This document shows, piece by piece, positions 1 to 8,503 of a DNA stretch of 64,000 nucleotides (position 1 is the stretch's first letter; each line of letters starts with the position of its first letter). The translations under genes and the position numbers were made by a program. Under the pieces are notes generated by a model. It was not told where the DNA came from, made no database searches, and worked only from the letters and a program-made list of their open reading frames with translations. The stretch is from Piscinibacter sp047600445. Lineage in GTDB: Bacteria > Pseudomonadota > Gammaproteobacteria > Burkholderiales > Burkholderiaceae_C. Where the stretch lies: the NCBI RefSeq assembly GCF_047600445.1, contig NZ_JASGKT010000002.1, forward strand, positions 2,728,001-2,792,000. Direction: 5' to 3'.

Positions 1-1174
1 CGCGCCTCGCGCAGCGTGGTCGAGGGCGCGGCGGGCCTGCCCGAGCGGCCCGTGTGGAAGGCCGACCCGATGAACGTGTTCCTCGTCGTCGAGGGCGGCG
101 ACCACCACGTCTCGGTGGTCGACGGCGACCGCTTCGAGGTGCTGCACCGCTTCGCCTCGCGCTTCGCGCTGCACGGCGGGCCGAAGTTCTCGCCCGACGG
201 CCGCTTCGTCTACTTCGGCTCGCGCGACGGCTCGGATCACCAAGTACGACCTGTGGAACCTGACGGTGGTGGCCGAGGTGCGCGCCGGGCTGAACATGCG
301 CAACGTCGCGGTGTCGGGCGACGGCCGCTGGGTGATGGCGGCCAACTACCTGCCGCACACGCTGGCGCTGTTCGACGCCGACCTGCAGCTCGTGCGCAGC
401 TACCCCGCCGCCGCGCTCGACGGCCGGGCCAGCTCGCGCGTCTCGGCGGTGTACGACGCGCAGCCGCGCAGGAGCTTCGTGGTCGCGCTGAAGGACATCC
501 CCGAACTCTGGGAGATCCCCTACGACGGCGACGGCGCGTTCGGCGTGCGGCGCACGCTGCTGTCCGAGCCGCTGGACGACTTCTTCTTCGACCAGGGCTA
601 CCGCCACGCGCTCGGCGCGACGCGGCCCAAGAACGACGGCAGCCCGAGCGCGCAGGTGGTGGATCTGGACAGCCGCCGGCGCGTCGCCGAGCTGCCGCTG
701 GCCGGCATGCCGCACCTCGGCTCGGGCATCACCTTCGCGTGGAACGACACCACGGTGCTCGCCAGCCCGAACCTGAAGGACGGCGTGGTGCAGGTGATCG
801 ACATGAAGAACTGGCAGACGGTGAAGAGCATCACCACGCCCGGCCCGGGCTTCTTCATGCGCAGCCACGAGAACTCGCGCTACGCCTGGGTCGACTCGAT
901 GATGAGCCCGACCGCCAAGGACACGCTGACCGTGATCGACAAGCGCACGCTCGAGCCGGTGGCGCAGGTGAAGGAGCCCGGCCGCACGCTGGCGCACATC
1001 GAGTTCACGCGCGACGGCCGCTACGCGCTGGCCAGCGTCTGGGAGATGGACGGCGCCATCGTCGTCTACGACGCGCAGACGCTGAAGGAGGTCAGGCGCC
1101 TGCCGATGAGCAAGCCGGTGGGCAAGTACAACGTGTTCAACAAGATCACGCGCTCCGAGGGTACTTCGCACTGA
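1..1174 (+). pseudogene. nirN: NirN-like cytochrome d1 domain protein, 5' end off window, one-base frameshift
   Basis: Only the C-terminal cytochrome d1 beta-propeller part is present; the N-terminal cytochrome c part would lie before base 1. Translation runs in frame 1 to about base 232 (ending in the motif SRDG) and then continues in frame 2 from about base 233 to the stop. Removing one base of the ctcgg at 231-235 restores a continuous propeller strand reading SRDGWITKYDLWNL. Recognisable d1 motifs follow: GMPHLGSGITF, GPGFFMRSHEN and the C-terminus KYNVFNKIT..GTSH, which resembles NirN (dihydro-heme d1 dehydrogenase) more than NirS or NirF. NirN is periplasmic and acts in the last step of heme d1 synthesis. 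The frameshift could be a real lesion or a sequencing error. Confidence 0.72.
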
Positions 1175-1204
1175 GCGGGCGCTGTCAATCCCGCGTCGCC
1201 CGCT
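1174..1204 (+). terminator. Hairpin directly after nirN stop
   Basis: Inverted repeat AGCGGGCG (1174-1181) and CGCCCGCT (1197-1204), 8 perfect pairs with a 15-nt loop, beginning at the last base of the stop codon. There is no T-run after it, so it is not a canonical intrinsic terminator; it may be a transcript-stabilising or attenuating hairpin. Confidence 0.25.
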
Positions 1205-1252
1205 TGCGCGTCGCGCCGCGCCCGCCTACCTTGCCGCTTGCGGAGGGCGGTG

Positions 1253-2053
1253 ATGGACCACTCGGGCGACACGATGCCGAGACCGCTGGACGAATGCGGG
1301 CCGGACACGGACTGGGGCGAAGCGCAGGAGCTTCGCTCCACCCTGGTGCTGTCGACCGCGATGGTCGACGCGTTGCGGCGGCTGCAGCCCGACGACGGCG
1401 CGGCCCCCGAGCTGCTCGAAGTCGTCGCCTGCTGCCTGCGCCTGCGCGAATCGCTGCTGCTGACCATCGCCGTCGACGGCTGGATCTGGCCGGTCACGCT
1501 GCACCCGCAGTGCGGCCTGTACAAGGCGCCGATCGACTGGCTGCACGCGCCGCCTTCCGGCCTGTGGGCCGCGCGCCTGGTGGCCTGCGAACCGCCGCAT
1601 GGCGAGCCGCCGCGCCGGCATGCCGAATCGCGCCGCGCGCTGCCGCCGTGCCACTACCCGCTGGGCGAACTGCTGTGGACGCTCGCGCTGCTCGGGCCGC
1701 GCAACGCGCCGCTGCGCGCGCTGGCGGCGGGCGAACGGTTCCGCGCGCTCGGCGGCGGCAGGCCCGAGACGGCCAGCGTGCGGCTACCGGGCGCGCTGGG
1801 CTCGGCGCTGGCGCGGCTGCGCGCCGGCCCGGCCGGCTTCGAGACCATCTGCCGCTGGCCCGGCCTCGACGCGGCGCGCGCCGCGCGGCTGCTCAACGGC
1901 CTGTACCTCGAAGGCCGGCTCGTCACCGACGACGGCCCGATCGACGCCGACGCGCGCGACTCGGCCTGGAGCGACACCCAGCCGAGCCGCTGGCCGCCGC
2001 GCGGCACGGGCGTGCGTCCCAGCCCGGCATGGCGCGCGGCGCGGAACTCGTAG
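1253..2053 (+). CDS. Hypothetical protein downstream of nirN
   Basis: A 266-residue protein I do not recognise. The ATG at 1253 was preferred over an upstream TTG (1238) because a GGAGG sits about 6 bases before it. It is soluble, without signal peptide or membrane segment. The middle contains a segment of beta-rich character (LLLTIAVDGWIWPVTLHPQCGLYKA, abbreviated here as positions 69-93) and the C-terminal third has a winged-helix-like stretch (FETICRWPGLDAARAARLLNGLYLEGRLV). It lies 79 bases after nirN on the same strand, so it could be co-transcribed with denitrification genes. Function unknown; a regulatory or chaperone role would be speculation. Confidence 0.6.
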   Translation: MDHSGDTMPRPLDECGPDTDWGEAQELRSTLVLSTAMVDALRRLQPDDGAAPELLEVVACCLRLRESLLLTIAVDGWIWPVTLHPQCGLYKAPIDWLHAPPSGLWAARLVACEPPHGEPPRRHAESRRALPPCHYPLGELLWTLALLGPRNAPLRALAAGERFRALGGGRPETASVRLPGALGSALARLRAGPAGFETICRWPGLDAARAARLLNGLYLEGRLVTDDGPIDADARDSAWSDTQPSRWPPRGTGVRPSPAWRAARNS

Positions 2054-2098
2054 CGCTTGGGCTGCTTGAAGCTCGGCGCGGCAGCAGGTGGGCGAAGC

Positions 2099-2461
2099 TC
2101 ACTGGCAAGCCATCGTCCGGACGCTCGGGAGGCCGCCGGCGGACGCGAAGCCGAGTTGCCGCGCCGCCGCCACCGATGGGGGCGTGACGGACACCGCGAA
2201 CAGATCACCGTTCGACGCACCGCACACCGCAGCATGCGCCGCGCCGTCGTTGGCGCAATGGCTGGCGGATACCACCGCGCCGGCGCTGCGCAACGAAGCA
2301 ACCTCGGCCTCCAGCCGCGCCTGCGTGGTCTGCGTCGCCGCGCATTGCAGGCTGCCGGAGGGTTTGTAGAGCAGGACGTGCGACTCGTCCGATCCGCCAC
2401 CGCAGGCGGTGGTCACGATGAGGAGGGCGGGCGACATGGCTGCGAGCCTGATGATCTTCAT
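2099..2461 (-). CDS. Small putative lipoprotein
   Basis: A 120-residue protein starting MKIIRLAAMSPALLIVTTAC, which looks like a signal peptide ending in a weak lipobox with the candidate lipid-attachment cysteine near residue 20, followed by a Gly/Ser-rich linker. The mature part has three further cysteines and no known domain. GGAG lies about 9 bases upstream of the chosen ATG; a longer start at 2491 is possible but would put the hydrophobic segment inside the protein. It is convergent with the preceding hypothetical gene. Exported small proteins of this kind are common in Burkholderiales; no function can be assigned. Confidence 0.55.
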   Translation of the reverse strand: MKIIRLAAMSPALLIVTTACGGGSDESHVLLYKPSGSLQCAATQTTQARLEAEVASLRSAGAVVSASHCANDGAAHAAVCGASNGDLFAVSVTPPSVAAARQLGFASAGGLPSVRTMACQ

Positions 2462-2527
2462 GACGGCATGCTCCGGTCTCATGGCTGGCACGATAGCGCA
2501 GGGCGGACCTCCCGCTCTTGGAGGCTT

Positions 2528-2629
2528 TCAAGCCTCGCCGCGCAGCAGCCGCATCTGAACCGCGTCGAAGCAGATCCCGTCGAAGCGCATCGCCCGGGGC
2601 TCGAGCGCCTCGTGCTCGAAGCCCGGACC
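2528..2629 (-). pseudogene. Possible GNAT acetyltransferase C-terminal remnant
   Basis: Immediately behind the stop codon of the SUMT gene, and in the same reading frame, the minus strand codes for about 33 residues (GFEHEALEPRAMRFDG, then ICFDAVQMRLLRGEA, then TGA at 2528-2530). The pattern G-F-x-H-E-..-R-x-x-DG-..-D-..-LLR-E resembles the C-terminal strand and tail of RimJ/RimL-type GNAT acetyltransferases. No start codon or upstream part exists, so it would be a gene relic. Too short for certainty; it could also be coincidental open sequence. A perfect hairpin GAGGCTT/AAGCCTC (2521-2536) overlaps its end. Confidence 0.3.
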
Positions 2630-3451
2630 TCACGCCCCCGCGCTCGCCCTCACCGCGCCACCCAGTTCCGCATGCAGGCTCACCACCGTTCCGATCATGA
2701 TCAGCGCCGGCGCGCGCACGTCGTGCCGGCGCGCCAGTTCGGGCAGCGTGGCGAGCGTGCCGACGATGCTGCGCTGGTCGGGCAGCGTGGCGCGCTCGAC
2801 GATGGCCGCCGGCGTGTCGGCGGCCAGGCCGTGCGCCTGCAACTGCGCGCTGACGGTCGGCAGCGTGGCCACGCCCATGTAGATCACCACGGTCTGGCGC
2901 GGCCGCGCCAGTTGCACCCAGTCGAGTTCGGCGCCGCGCGCATCGCCCTCGCCGCGCAGGTGGCCGGTGGCGAACACCAGCGCCTCGGCGTGGTCGCGGT
3001 GGGTCAGCGGGATGCCGCTGGCCGCCGCCGCGCCCTGCGCGGCGCTGATGCCGGGAATCACGTCGAAGCCGATGCCGGCCGCCGCCAGGCCCTGCGCCTC
3101 CTCGCCGCCGCGCCCGAAGACGTAGGGGTCGCCGCCCTTGAGCCGCACCAGGCGGCGGCCGCCCTTGGCCAGCCGCACCATCAGCTCGATGATGCCGTTC
3201 TGCGACAGGCTGTGGTGGCCGCTGACCTTGCCGACGTAGACGCGGTCGGCCGAGGCCGGCACCAGCTCCAGCACGGCCTTGGAGACGAGGTTGTCGTACA
3301 GCACCAGCGTGGCCTTGCGCAGCGCGTTGGCGGCCTTCACCGTCAGCAGCTCGGGGTCGCCCGGGCCGGCGCCGACGAGCGTGACGTGGCCGGCGCCGGC
3401 CGGCGCCTCGTGGTCGGACACGAACTGGAGCGGCTCGCTGAGCAGTGACAT
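2630..3451 (-). CDS. cobA: Uroporphyrinogen-III C-methyltransferase (SUMT), probably NirE
   Basis: A 273-residue single-domain SUMT that makes precorrin-2 from uroporphyrinogen III with two SAM, the entry to siroheme and heme d1. Family motifs are all visible: VTLVGAGPGDPELLT near residue 25, YDNLVSKAVL, the VRLKGGDPYVFGRGGEE block and PGISAAQGAAA..GIPLTHRDH. The start MSLLSEP at 3451 was chosen over an in-frame ATG at 3526 because the longer N-terminus matches nothing in the family and would run across an FNR-type box. Position beside dnr, the nor genes and nirN suggests it serves heme d1 synthesis (NirE role); a second SUMT gene at 36,355 serves nitrate assimilation. Confidence 0.9.
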   Translation of the reverse strand: MSLLSEPLQFVSDHEAPAGAGHVTLVGAGPGDPELLTVKAANALRKATLVLYDNLVSKAVLELVPASADRVYVGKVSGHHSLSQNGIIELMVRLAKGGRRLVRLKGGDPYVFGRGGEEAQGLAAAGIGFDVIPGISAAQGAAAASGIPLTHRDHAEALVFATGHLRGEGDARGAELDWVQLARPRQTVVIYMGVATLPTVSAQLQAHGLAADTPAAIVERATLPDQRSIVGTLATLPELARRHDVRAPALIMIGTVVSLHAELGGAVRASAGA

Positions 3452-3512
3452 GGCGTGCTTTCGTGCGGTCGGGGCAATGACCGCATTGCACGGCGGGTGA
3501 TGCATCGCCGCC

Positions 3513-3526
3513 TTGAAGCAGTTCAA
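3513..3526 (-). promoter_or_regulatory. FNR/Dnr-like box upstream of cobA/nirE
   Basis: TTGAAGCAGTTCAA is a perfect 5-4-5 palindrome with FNR/Dnr spacing (consensus TTGAT-N4-ATCAA; only the innermost base of each arm differs). Its centre is 68 bases before the SUMT start codon, fitting a class II activator site. It would make the SUMT gene inducible by low oxygen or NO. Confidence 0.6.
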
Positions 3527-3579
3527 GACCGCGCCAGCGGCGCCTTGTTCCGGGTCAGTGCCGGATCAGCCCCGGGCCG

Positions 3580-4275
3580 TCACTGGCCGTAGGTGGCCAG
3601 GCTCCTGGGGTCGAGGATGTGCACGTCGCGCTTGTCGATGCGCACCAGGCCGGCGGCCTCCAGTTCGTGCAGCACGCGCGAGAAGTACTCGGGCGTCAGC
3701 GACAGCCGCGAGGCGATGGTCGCCTTGCTGACCGGCAGCGAAACGGTCACCACCTCGCCGGTGGCGCAGTCTTCGACGATCTGGTCGCGCAGCAGGTAGC
3801 CGATCACGCGCTGCATGCCGCTGTGCAGCGCATAGGCCTCGACGTCGTGCACCAGGCCGTGCAGGCGGCGCGAGATGCCGGCGAGCATGCGCATCGCGAA
3901 GCGCGGATCGCGCTCGATCTCGCCGACCACCGCCTCCTTCTTGACCGTCAGCAGCAGCGTGTCGGTGAGCGCCTGGGCGTTCACGATGTAGGGCTTGCCG
4001 GTGAACATCAGCGCCTCGGCGAAGCTGTTGCCGGGGCCGACCAGCTCGATCACCTTCTCCTGCCCGGCCGGCGAGATGGCGAACAGCTTGACCTGGCCGG
4101 TGACGGTGACGTGGAACTCCTCGCAGGGCTCGCCGACGCGGAAGACCGTCTCGCCGCGCGCCAGGCGGCGAAGCTGGCAGCCGAGCGCCAGCCGCTCCAG
4201 CTCGGTGCGGCTGAGGTCGGTGAACAGGGGCAGCACCGACAGGTAGCGCGGCAGGTCGAAGGTTCTGGCTTCCAC
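3580..4275 (-). CDS. dnr: Crp/Fnr-family transcriptional regulator, Dnr type
   Basis: A 231-residue protein with an N-terminal cyclic-nucleotide-type beta-roll (about residues 15-135, including GETVFRVGEPCEEFHVTVTG and FAEALMF), a long dimerisation helix (about 125-155) and a C-terminal winged helix (about 160-225, LPVSKATIASRLSLTPEYFSRVL). The N-terminal four-cysteine cluster of true FNR is absent, so an iron-sulfur oxygen sensor is unlikely and the heme/NO-sensing Dnr/NnrR class is the best fit. It sits at the end of norCBQD, 89 bases after norD, and has its own FNR-like box upstream, consistent with autoregulation. It probably activates nor, nir and the adjacent SUMT gene in response to NO. 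Confidence 0.85.
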   Translation of the reverse strand: MEARTFDLPRYLSVLPLFTDLSRTELERLALGCQLRRLARGETVFRVGEPCEEFHVTVTGQVKLFAISPAGQEKVIELVGPGNSFAEALMFTGKPYIVNAQALTDTLLLTVKKEAVVGEIERDPRFAMRMLAGISRRLHGLVHDVEAYALHSGMQRVIGYLLRDQIVEDCATGEVVTVSLPVSKATIASRLSLTPEYFSRVLHELEAAGLVRIDKRDVHILDPRSLATYGQ

Positions 4276-4338
4276 GGGCGGGTCCGGGTCTGGCTGGGCT
4301 TGGCCGCGCGAGTGTCCCCGCCCTCACCGGGCGGGGGC

Positions 4339-4352
4339 TTGACGGGCATCAA
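4339..4352 (-). promoter_or_regulatory. FNR/Dnr-like box upstream of dnr
   Basis: TTGACGGGCATCAA matches TTGAT-N4-ATCAA at 9 of 10 defined positions. Its centre is 70 bases before the dnr start codon, the same geometry as the box before the SUMT gene, and it lies in the gap between norD and dnr. Suggests dnr has its own anaerobically controlled or autoregulated promoter. Confidence 0.7.
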
Positions 4353-4364
4353 TCGCCGCGGCGC

Positions 4365-6218
4365 TCAGCGTGTCAGCCGGGCGTACACCGAGGCCAGCCG
4401 GGCCGGCAGCTCGGCCGGGCGGCGCACCTGCGCCCAGCCGCCGCGGCCGAACAGGTGCGGCAGGTACTCGTGCGCCTCCTCGTCGATGGACAGGCAGAAC
4501 GGCAGCAGCCCGGCCTCGCGCGCCTCGTGCACCGCGTGGCGGGTGTCTTCCAGGCCCCAGCGGCCTTCGTAGACGTCGAGGTCGTTGGGCTTGCCGTCGG
4601 TGAGGATCAGCAGCAGGCGCTGGCGCTCGGGGCGCAGCGCGAGGCGCTTCGTCGCATGGCGCAGCGCCGCGCCCATGCGCGTGTAGTAGCCCGGCTTGAT
4701 GGCGCCGACGCGCGCCTGCGCCGCGCGGCTCCAGCCCTCGTCGAAGCCCTTGAGGTGCTGCATGCGCACGTGCTGGCGCCGCACCGAGCTGAAGCCGAGC
4801 ATCTCGAAGGCGTCGCCGGTGCCTTCGAGCGCCTCGCCGAAGACGTACAGCGCGTCGCGGATCACGTCGATCACGCGCGCATCGTTGTCGACGTGCGCGT
4901 CGGTCGACAGCGACAGGTCGGCCAGCAGCAGCGTCGCGAAGCTGCGCTCGCCGCGCGTGCGGCGCGCGAACACCAGCGGCTCGCGCGGCGCGGCGGCGTC
5001 GGCGCGTTCGTCGACGGCGTCGCCGGCATGGCGCACCCAGGCGTCGAGGTCGATCATCTCGCCGTCGGCGCAGCGGCGCTGCCAGCGCGGCGCGGCGCGC
5101 AGCACCTCGAAGCGGCGCCGCACCTGGCGCGCGGTGCGGCGCAGCGCGGGGCCGGGCGCGAAGGGCGCGCCGGGCTGCGCCATCAGCGTGACGACGCGGC
5201 AGTGGTCGGCTCGCAGCGCCTGACGCTTCCAGTCCCACTCGGGCAGCGTGTGCCCGGCGTCGAGCGCGACGTCGTCGACGCTGGCGCTGGGCAGGTCGAG
5301 GTCGAACTTGACGCGCGCGGCGCCGGCCTTGCCGTCGCGCGTGATGGCGAGCTGGTCCATGTCGTCGGCCGCGCGCAGCGCGTTGCCGTCGTCCTCGTCG
5401 TCGGTGGCGCGGTCCACCGGCACGTGCTCGGCCCAGGTCATCAACTGCTCGGTCTTGGACGGCAGCAGCAGCGGCGCGCGCTTGTCCTTCGGCTTGTCGA
5501 GGCGGCGCGTGCGGCGGCGCGTGTCGCTGCGCGGCGCGGCCGGGCTGCCGCCTTCGCGCGCCTCGTCGTCGTCGGCATCGCCGGCCTCGCGCTGCGACGC
5601 GGGCAGCGCTTCGAGCCAGACCCACACCGGCGCGACCTCGTGCGCGGCGATGGCGGGCGCCTCGGTCATTTCGATCGTTTCGTCGCGCAGCGCCGCCTGC
5701 ACGGCCAGCTCGGCCTGCAAGGCCGCGCCGCGCAGCCGCGCGAGCGCGGGCCGCTGCGCGAGCTGCGCATCGCGCAGGCGCCGCCAGCGCGCGCGCAGGC
5801 CGGGGCAGCGCTGCAGCACGGTGGCGGTGGCGGCACGGTTGGCGGCGATCCAGCCGGCGCCGCCGCGGTCGTCGTCGTGCGCGGCGGCGAGCGCGGCCAG
5901 CCACAGGTAGAGCTCGCGGTTCAGCGCCCGGTCGTCGAACACCGCGATGCGCGGCGGCAGCGCCAGCGTGTCGGCGTCGAGCCGGGCGGTGGCGGCGCGC
6001 TGGCCGCTGCCGGCGATCTTCTGCAGCCAGCCGCGCGGCCCGCCGGCGCGCGCTTCGCCGGCCGGCACCACGCGCACGCCGTGGCCCCCGCCGGCCGCGT
6101 GGAACAGCATCGCCGCGGCGGCTTTCACCTCGTCGAGCGTGACGGCCTGCGCCGCGAAGCTGCGGTCGGCCGCGCGGGTGATCCAGCGGTGCCAACGTTC
6201 GCCGACCCACTCTTCCAC
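4365..6218 (-). CDS. norD: Nitric oxide reductase activation protein NorD
   Basis: A 617-residue protein ending in a von Willebrand factor A domain (about residues 420-610) with an intact MIDAS motif DLSLS followed by T and the second metal-site LILTDGKPND. The long N-terminal region is Arg/Ala-rich with an acidic linker (around 215-285). NorD works with the AAA+ protein NorQ to mature or activate cytochrome c-type nitric oxide reductase, probably by helping insert the non-heme iron of NorB. It is 27 bases downstream of norQ in the same operon. Length and context are typical. Confidence 0.92.
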   Translation of the reverse strand: MEEWVGERWHRWITRAADRSFAAQAVTLDEVKAAAAMLFHAAGGGHGVRVVPAGEARAGGPRGWLQKIAGSGQRAATARLDADTLALPPRIAVFDDRALNRELYLWLAALAAAHDDDRGGAGWIAANRAATATVLQRCPGLRARWRRLRDAQLAQRPALARLRGAALQAELAVQAALRDETIEMTEAPAIAAHEVAPVWVWLEALPASQREAGDADDDEAREGGSPAAPRSDTRRRTRRLDKPKDKRAPLLLPSKTEQLMTWAEHVPVDRATDDEDDGNALRAADDMDQLAITRDGKAGAARVKFDLDLPSASVDDVALDAGHTLPEWDWKRQALRADHCRVVTLMAQPGAPFAPGPALRRTARQVRRRFEVLRAAPRWQRRCADGEMIDLDAWVRHAGDAVDERADAAAPREPLVFARRTRGERSFATLLLADLSLSTDAHVDNDARVIDVIRDALYVFGEALEGTGDAFEMLGFSSVRRQHVRMQHLKGFDEGWSRAAQARVGAIKPGYYTRMGAALRHATKRLALRPERQRLLLILTDGKPNDLDVYEGRWGLEDTRHAVHEAREAGLLPFCLSIDEEAHEYLPHLFGRGGWAQVRRPAELPARLASVYARLTR

Positions 6219-6245
6219 GTCAGTGGCTCCGAACCGGCCGCCGGT

Positions 6246-7055
6246 TCATTCGTCGCCGATCACGGCGGCCACCACCTCGGCGAGTGCGCGCGCGGTGTCG
6301 GCGTCGTCGGTCAGCGCGTCCACGATGGCCGCGTGGCAGGCGGCGCGCAGCGGCATGCCGCCGGCCGCCAGCCGCGCCGCCATCACCAGCAGGCGGGTGC
6401 TGGCGGTCTCCTCCAGGTCGTGATCGGTCAGGCGGCGCAGCGCCTGCGCCAGCGCCACCAGGCTCGCCGCGGCGGGCGCGCCGCAGCCGCCCTCGGCCTC
6501 GACGATGGCGCGCTCCACCGCCGGCTCGGGGTAGCCCAGCGTCAGCGCGACGAAGCGCTGGCGCGTGCTCGGCTTCAGGCCCTTGAGCAGGTTCTGGTAG
6601 CCGGGGTTGTAGGAGATCACCAGCATGAAGCCCGGCGCGGCCGGGATCAGCTCGCCGGTGCGCTCGATCGGCAGCACGCGGCGGTCGTCGGCCAGCGGGT
6701 GCAGCACGACGGTGGTGTCCTTGCGCGCCTCGACCACTTCGTCGAGGTAGCAAATCGCGCCTTCGCGCACCGCGCGCGTCAGCGGGCCGTCGCACCAGAC
6801 GGTGTCGCCGCCGGCGATCAGGTGGCGGCCGACCAGGTCGGCCGCGCTCAGGTCGTCGTGGCAGCTCACCGTGACCAGCGGGCGGCCGAGGCGCGCCGCC
6901 ATGTGCTCGACGAAGCGCGTCTTGCCGCAGCCCGTCGGCCCCTTGATCAGCAGCGGCAGCCGCGCTCCGTGGGCGCGCTCGAACAGGGCGCACTCGTCGC
7001 CCTGCGCGGCGTAGTACGGCACCGCCGCGATGCGCCTGGCACTGGCCATTTCCAT
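6246..7055 (-). CDS. norQ: AAA+ ATPase NorQ (MoxR family)
   Basis: A 269-residue AAA+ ATPase. Walker A is GPTGCGKT near residue 39, Walker B is ICYLDEVVEA near 96, sensor 1 is MLVISYNPGYQ near 144 and the following LKPSTRQRFVAL carries the arginine-finger region. It belongs to the NorQ/CbbQ/NirQ branch of MoxR ATPases, which act as chaperones for metalloenzymes together with a VWA partner, here NorD. It begins 16 bases after norB, so it is part of the norCBQD transcript. Confidence 0.93.
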   Translation of the reverse strand: MEMASARRIAAVPYYAAQGDECALFERAHGARLPLLIKGPTGCGKTRFVEHMAARLGRPLVTVSCHDDLSAADLVGRHLIAGGDTVWCDGPLTRAVREGAICYLDEVVEARKDTTVVLHPLADDRRVLPIERTGELIPAAPGFMLVISYNPGYQNLLKGLKPSTRQRFVALTLGYPEPAVERAIVEAEGGCGAPAAASLVALAQALRRLTDHDLEETASTRLLVMAARLAAGGMPLRAACHAAIVDALTDDADTARALAEVVAAVIGDE

Positions 7056-7071
7056 CGCACCACCTCGCCGC

Positions 7072-8493
7072 TCAGGCCGCCGCCAGGCGGGCGTCGGGCT
7101 GCGCGCTCTCGTCGGCCGCGGGACCGATGAAGAAGCTCGCCAGGTAGGTCAGCAGCCCGATGAGGAACATCACGCCGCCGGCCACGCGCACCCAGTAGAA
7201 GAAGGTCAACTGGTCCTGCGTCGCCATGAACGACATCGCGTTCTCGGTCGGGATGCGTTGCAGCCAGACCTGCAGCACGCCCGCGCCGGTGAGCGCCAGC
7301 ACCATCACCGCCATGCCGATGGTCATGATCCAGAAGCTCCACATCTCCACCGCCTGGGCGCGCTTCGGGTTGGCTTCGCGGCCGCGCAGGATGGGCATCG
7401 CGTAGCTGATCATCGCGATCACCACCAGCACGTAGGCGCCGTAGAACGCCAGGTGGCCGTGCGCCGCGGTGATCTGCGAGCCGTGCGTGTAGTAGTTCAC
7501 CGGGCTGAGCGTGTGGATGAAGCCCCACAGGCCGGCGCCGAGGAAGCCCATCACCGCGGTGCCCACCGCCCACAGCACGGCGGCCTGGTTCGGGTGTTCG
7601 CGCTTGCGGCGCTGCACCATGTTGAAGGCGAACAGCGTCATCATGAAGAACGGGATCGGCTCGAGCGCGCTGAACACGCTGCCCACCCAGCCCCAGTAGC
7701 CCGGCAGGCCGATGAAGTAGAAGTGGTGGCCGGTGCCGAGGATGCCGGTGACCAACGCCATCGTGATGATCAGGTACAGCCACTTGTCGATCACCTCGCG
7801 GTCGACGCCGGTGGTCTTGACCAGCACGAAGGCCAGCAGCGCGCCGAGGATCAGCTCCCAGGTGCCTTCCACCCACAGGTGCACGACGAACCACCAGTAC
7901 ATCTTGTCGCGCACCAGGTTGCTCGGGTTGACGAAGGCGAACAGGAACATCAGCGCCAGGCCCCACAGGCCCATCAGCAGCACCAGCGAGATCGCGGTCT
8001 TGCGGCCCTTCAGCACCGTCATGCTGATGTTGTAGAGGAAGCCCAGCGCCACGATCACGATGCCGACCTTGGTGGGCAGCGGCTGCTCGAGGAACTCGCG
8101 CCCCATGGTCTGCAGCAGTTCGTTGCCGGTCCACTCGGCCAGCGTGGCGTAGGGCACCAGCAGGTAGCCGAGGATGGTGGCCGCGCCGGCGACCAGGAAC
8201 ACCCAGAACAGCAGCTTGGCGAGGAAGGGGCTGTGCAGCTCGGTCTCGGCCTCCTCGGGGATCAGGTAGTAGGCCGAGCCCATGAAGCCGAACAGCAGCC
8301 ACACGATCAGCAGGTTGGTGTGGACCATGCGGGCGATGTTGAACGGGATGGCCGGGAAGGCCAGGTCGCCGATCACGTACTGCAGGCCCAGCGTGAGGCC
8401 GAACACGATCTGCCCGACGAACAGGCCGATCGCCGCGGTGAAGTACAGCCGGGAGACCGACTGCGACTGGTATTTGAGCGTCATCGCTTTCAT
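7072..8493 (-). CDS. norB: Nitric oxide reductase subunit B
   Basis: A 473-residue, roughly 12-helix member of the heme-copper oxidase superfamily, reducing two NO to N2O in the cytoplasmic membrane. Metal ligands expected of cNOR are visible: the histidine in RMVHTN (near 58) and the paired histidines of AAHGHLAFYG for low-spin and active-site hemes, HLWVEGTWE with the FeB histidine and the glutamate typical of NorB, and GTGHHFYFIG for the other FeB histidines. The short form without quinol-oxidising N-terminal extension, together with norC just upstream, shows this is the cytochrome c-dependent type (cNOR), not qNor. Confidence 0.96.
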   Translation of the reverse strand: MKAMTLKYQSQSVSRLYFTAAIGLFVGQIVFGLTLGLQYVIGDLAFPAIPFNIARMVHTNLLIVWLLFGFMGSAYYLIPEEAETELHSPFLAKLLFWVFLVAGAATILGYLLVPYATLAEWTGNELLQTMGREFLEQPLPTKVGIVIVALGFLYNISMTVLKGRKTAISLVLLMGLWGLALMFLFAFVNPSNLVRDKMYWWFVVHLWVEGTWELILGALLAFVLVKTTGVDREVIDKWLYLIITMALVTGILGTGHHFYFIGLPGYWGWVGSVFSALEPIPFFMMTLFAFNMVQRRKREHPNQAAVLWAVGTAVMGFLGAGLWGFIHTLSPVNYYTHGSQITAAHGHLAFYGAYVLVVIAMISYAMPILRGREANPKRAQAVEMWSFWIMTIGMAVMVLALTGAGVLQVWLQRIPTENAMSFMATQDQLTFFYWVRVAGGVMFLIGLLTYLASFFIGPAADESAQPDARLAAA

Positions 8494-8503
8494 GTCGTTC
8501 TCC

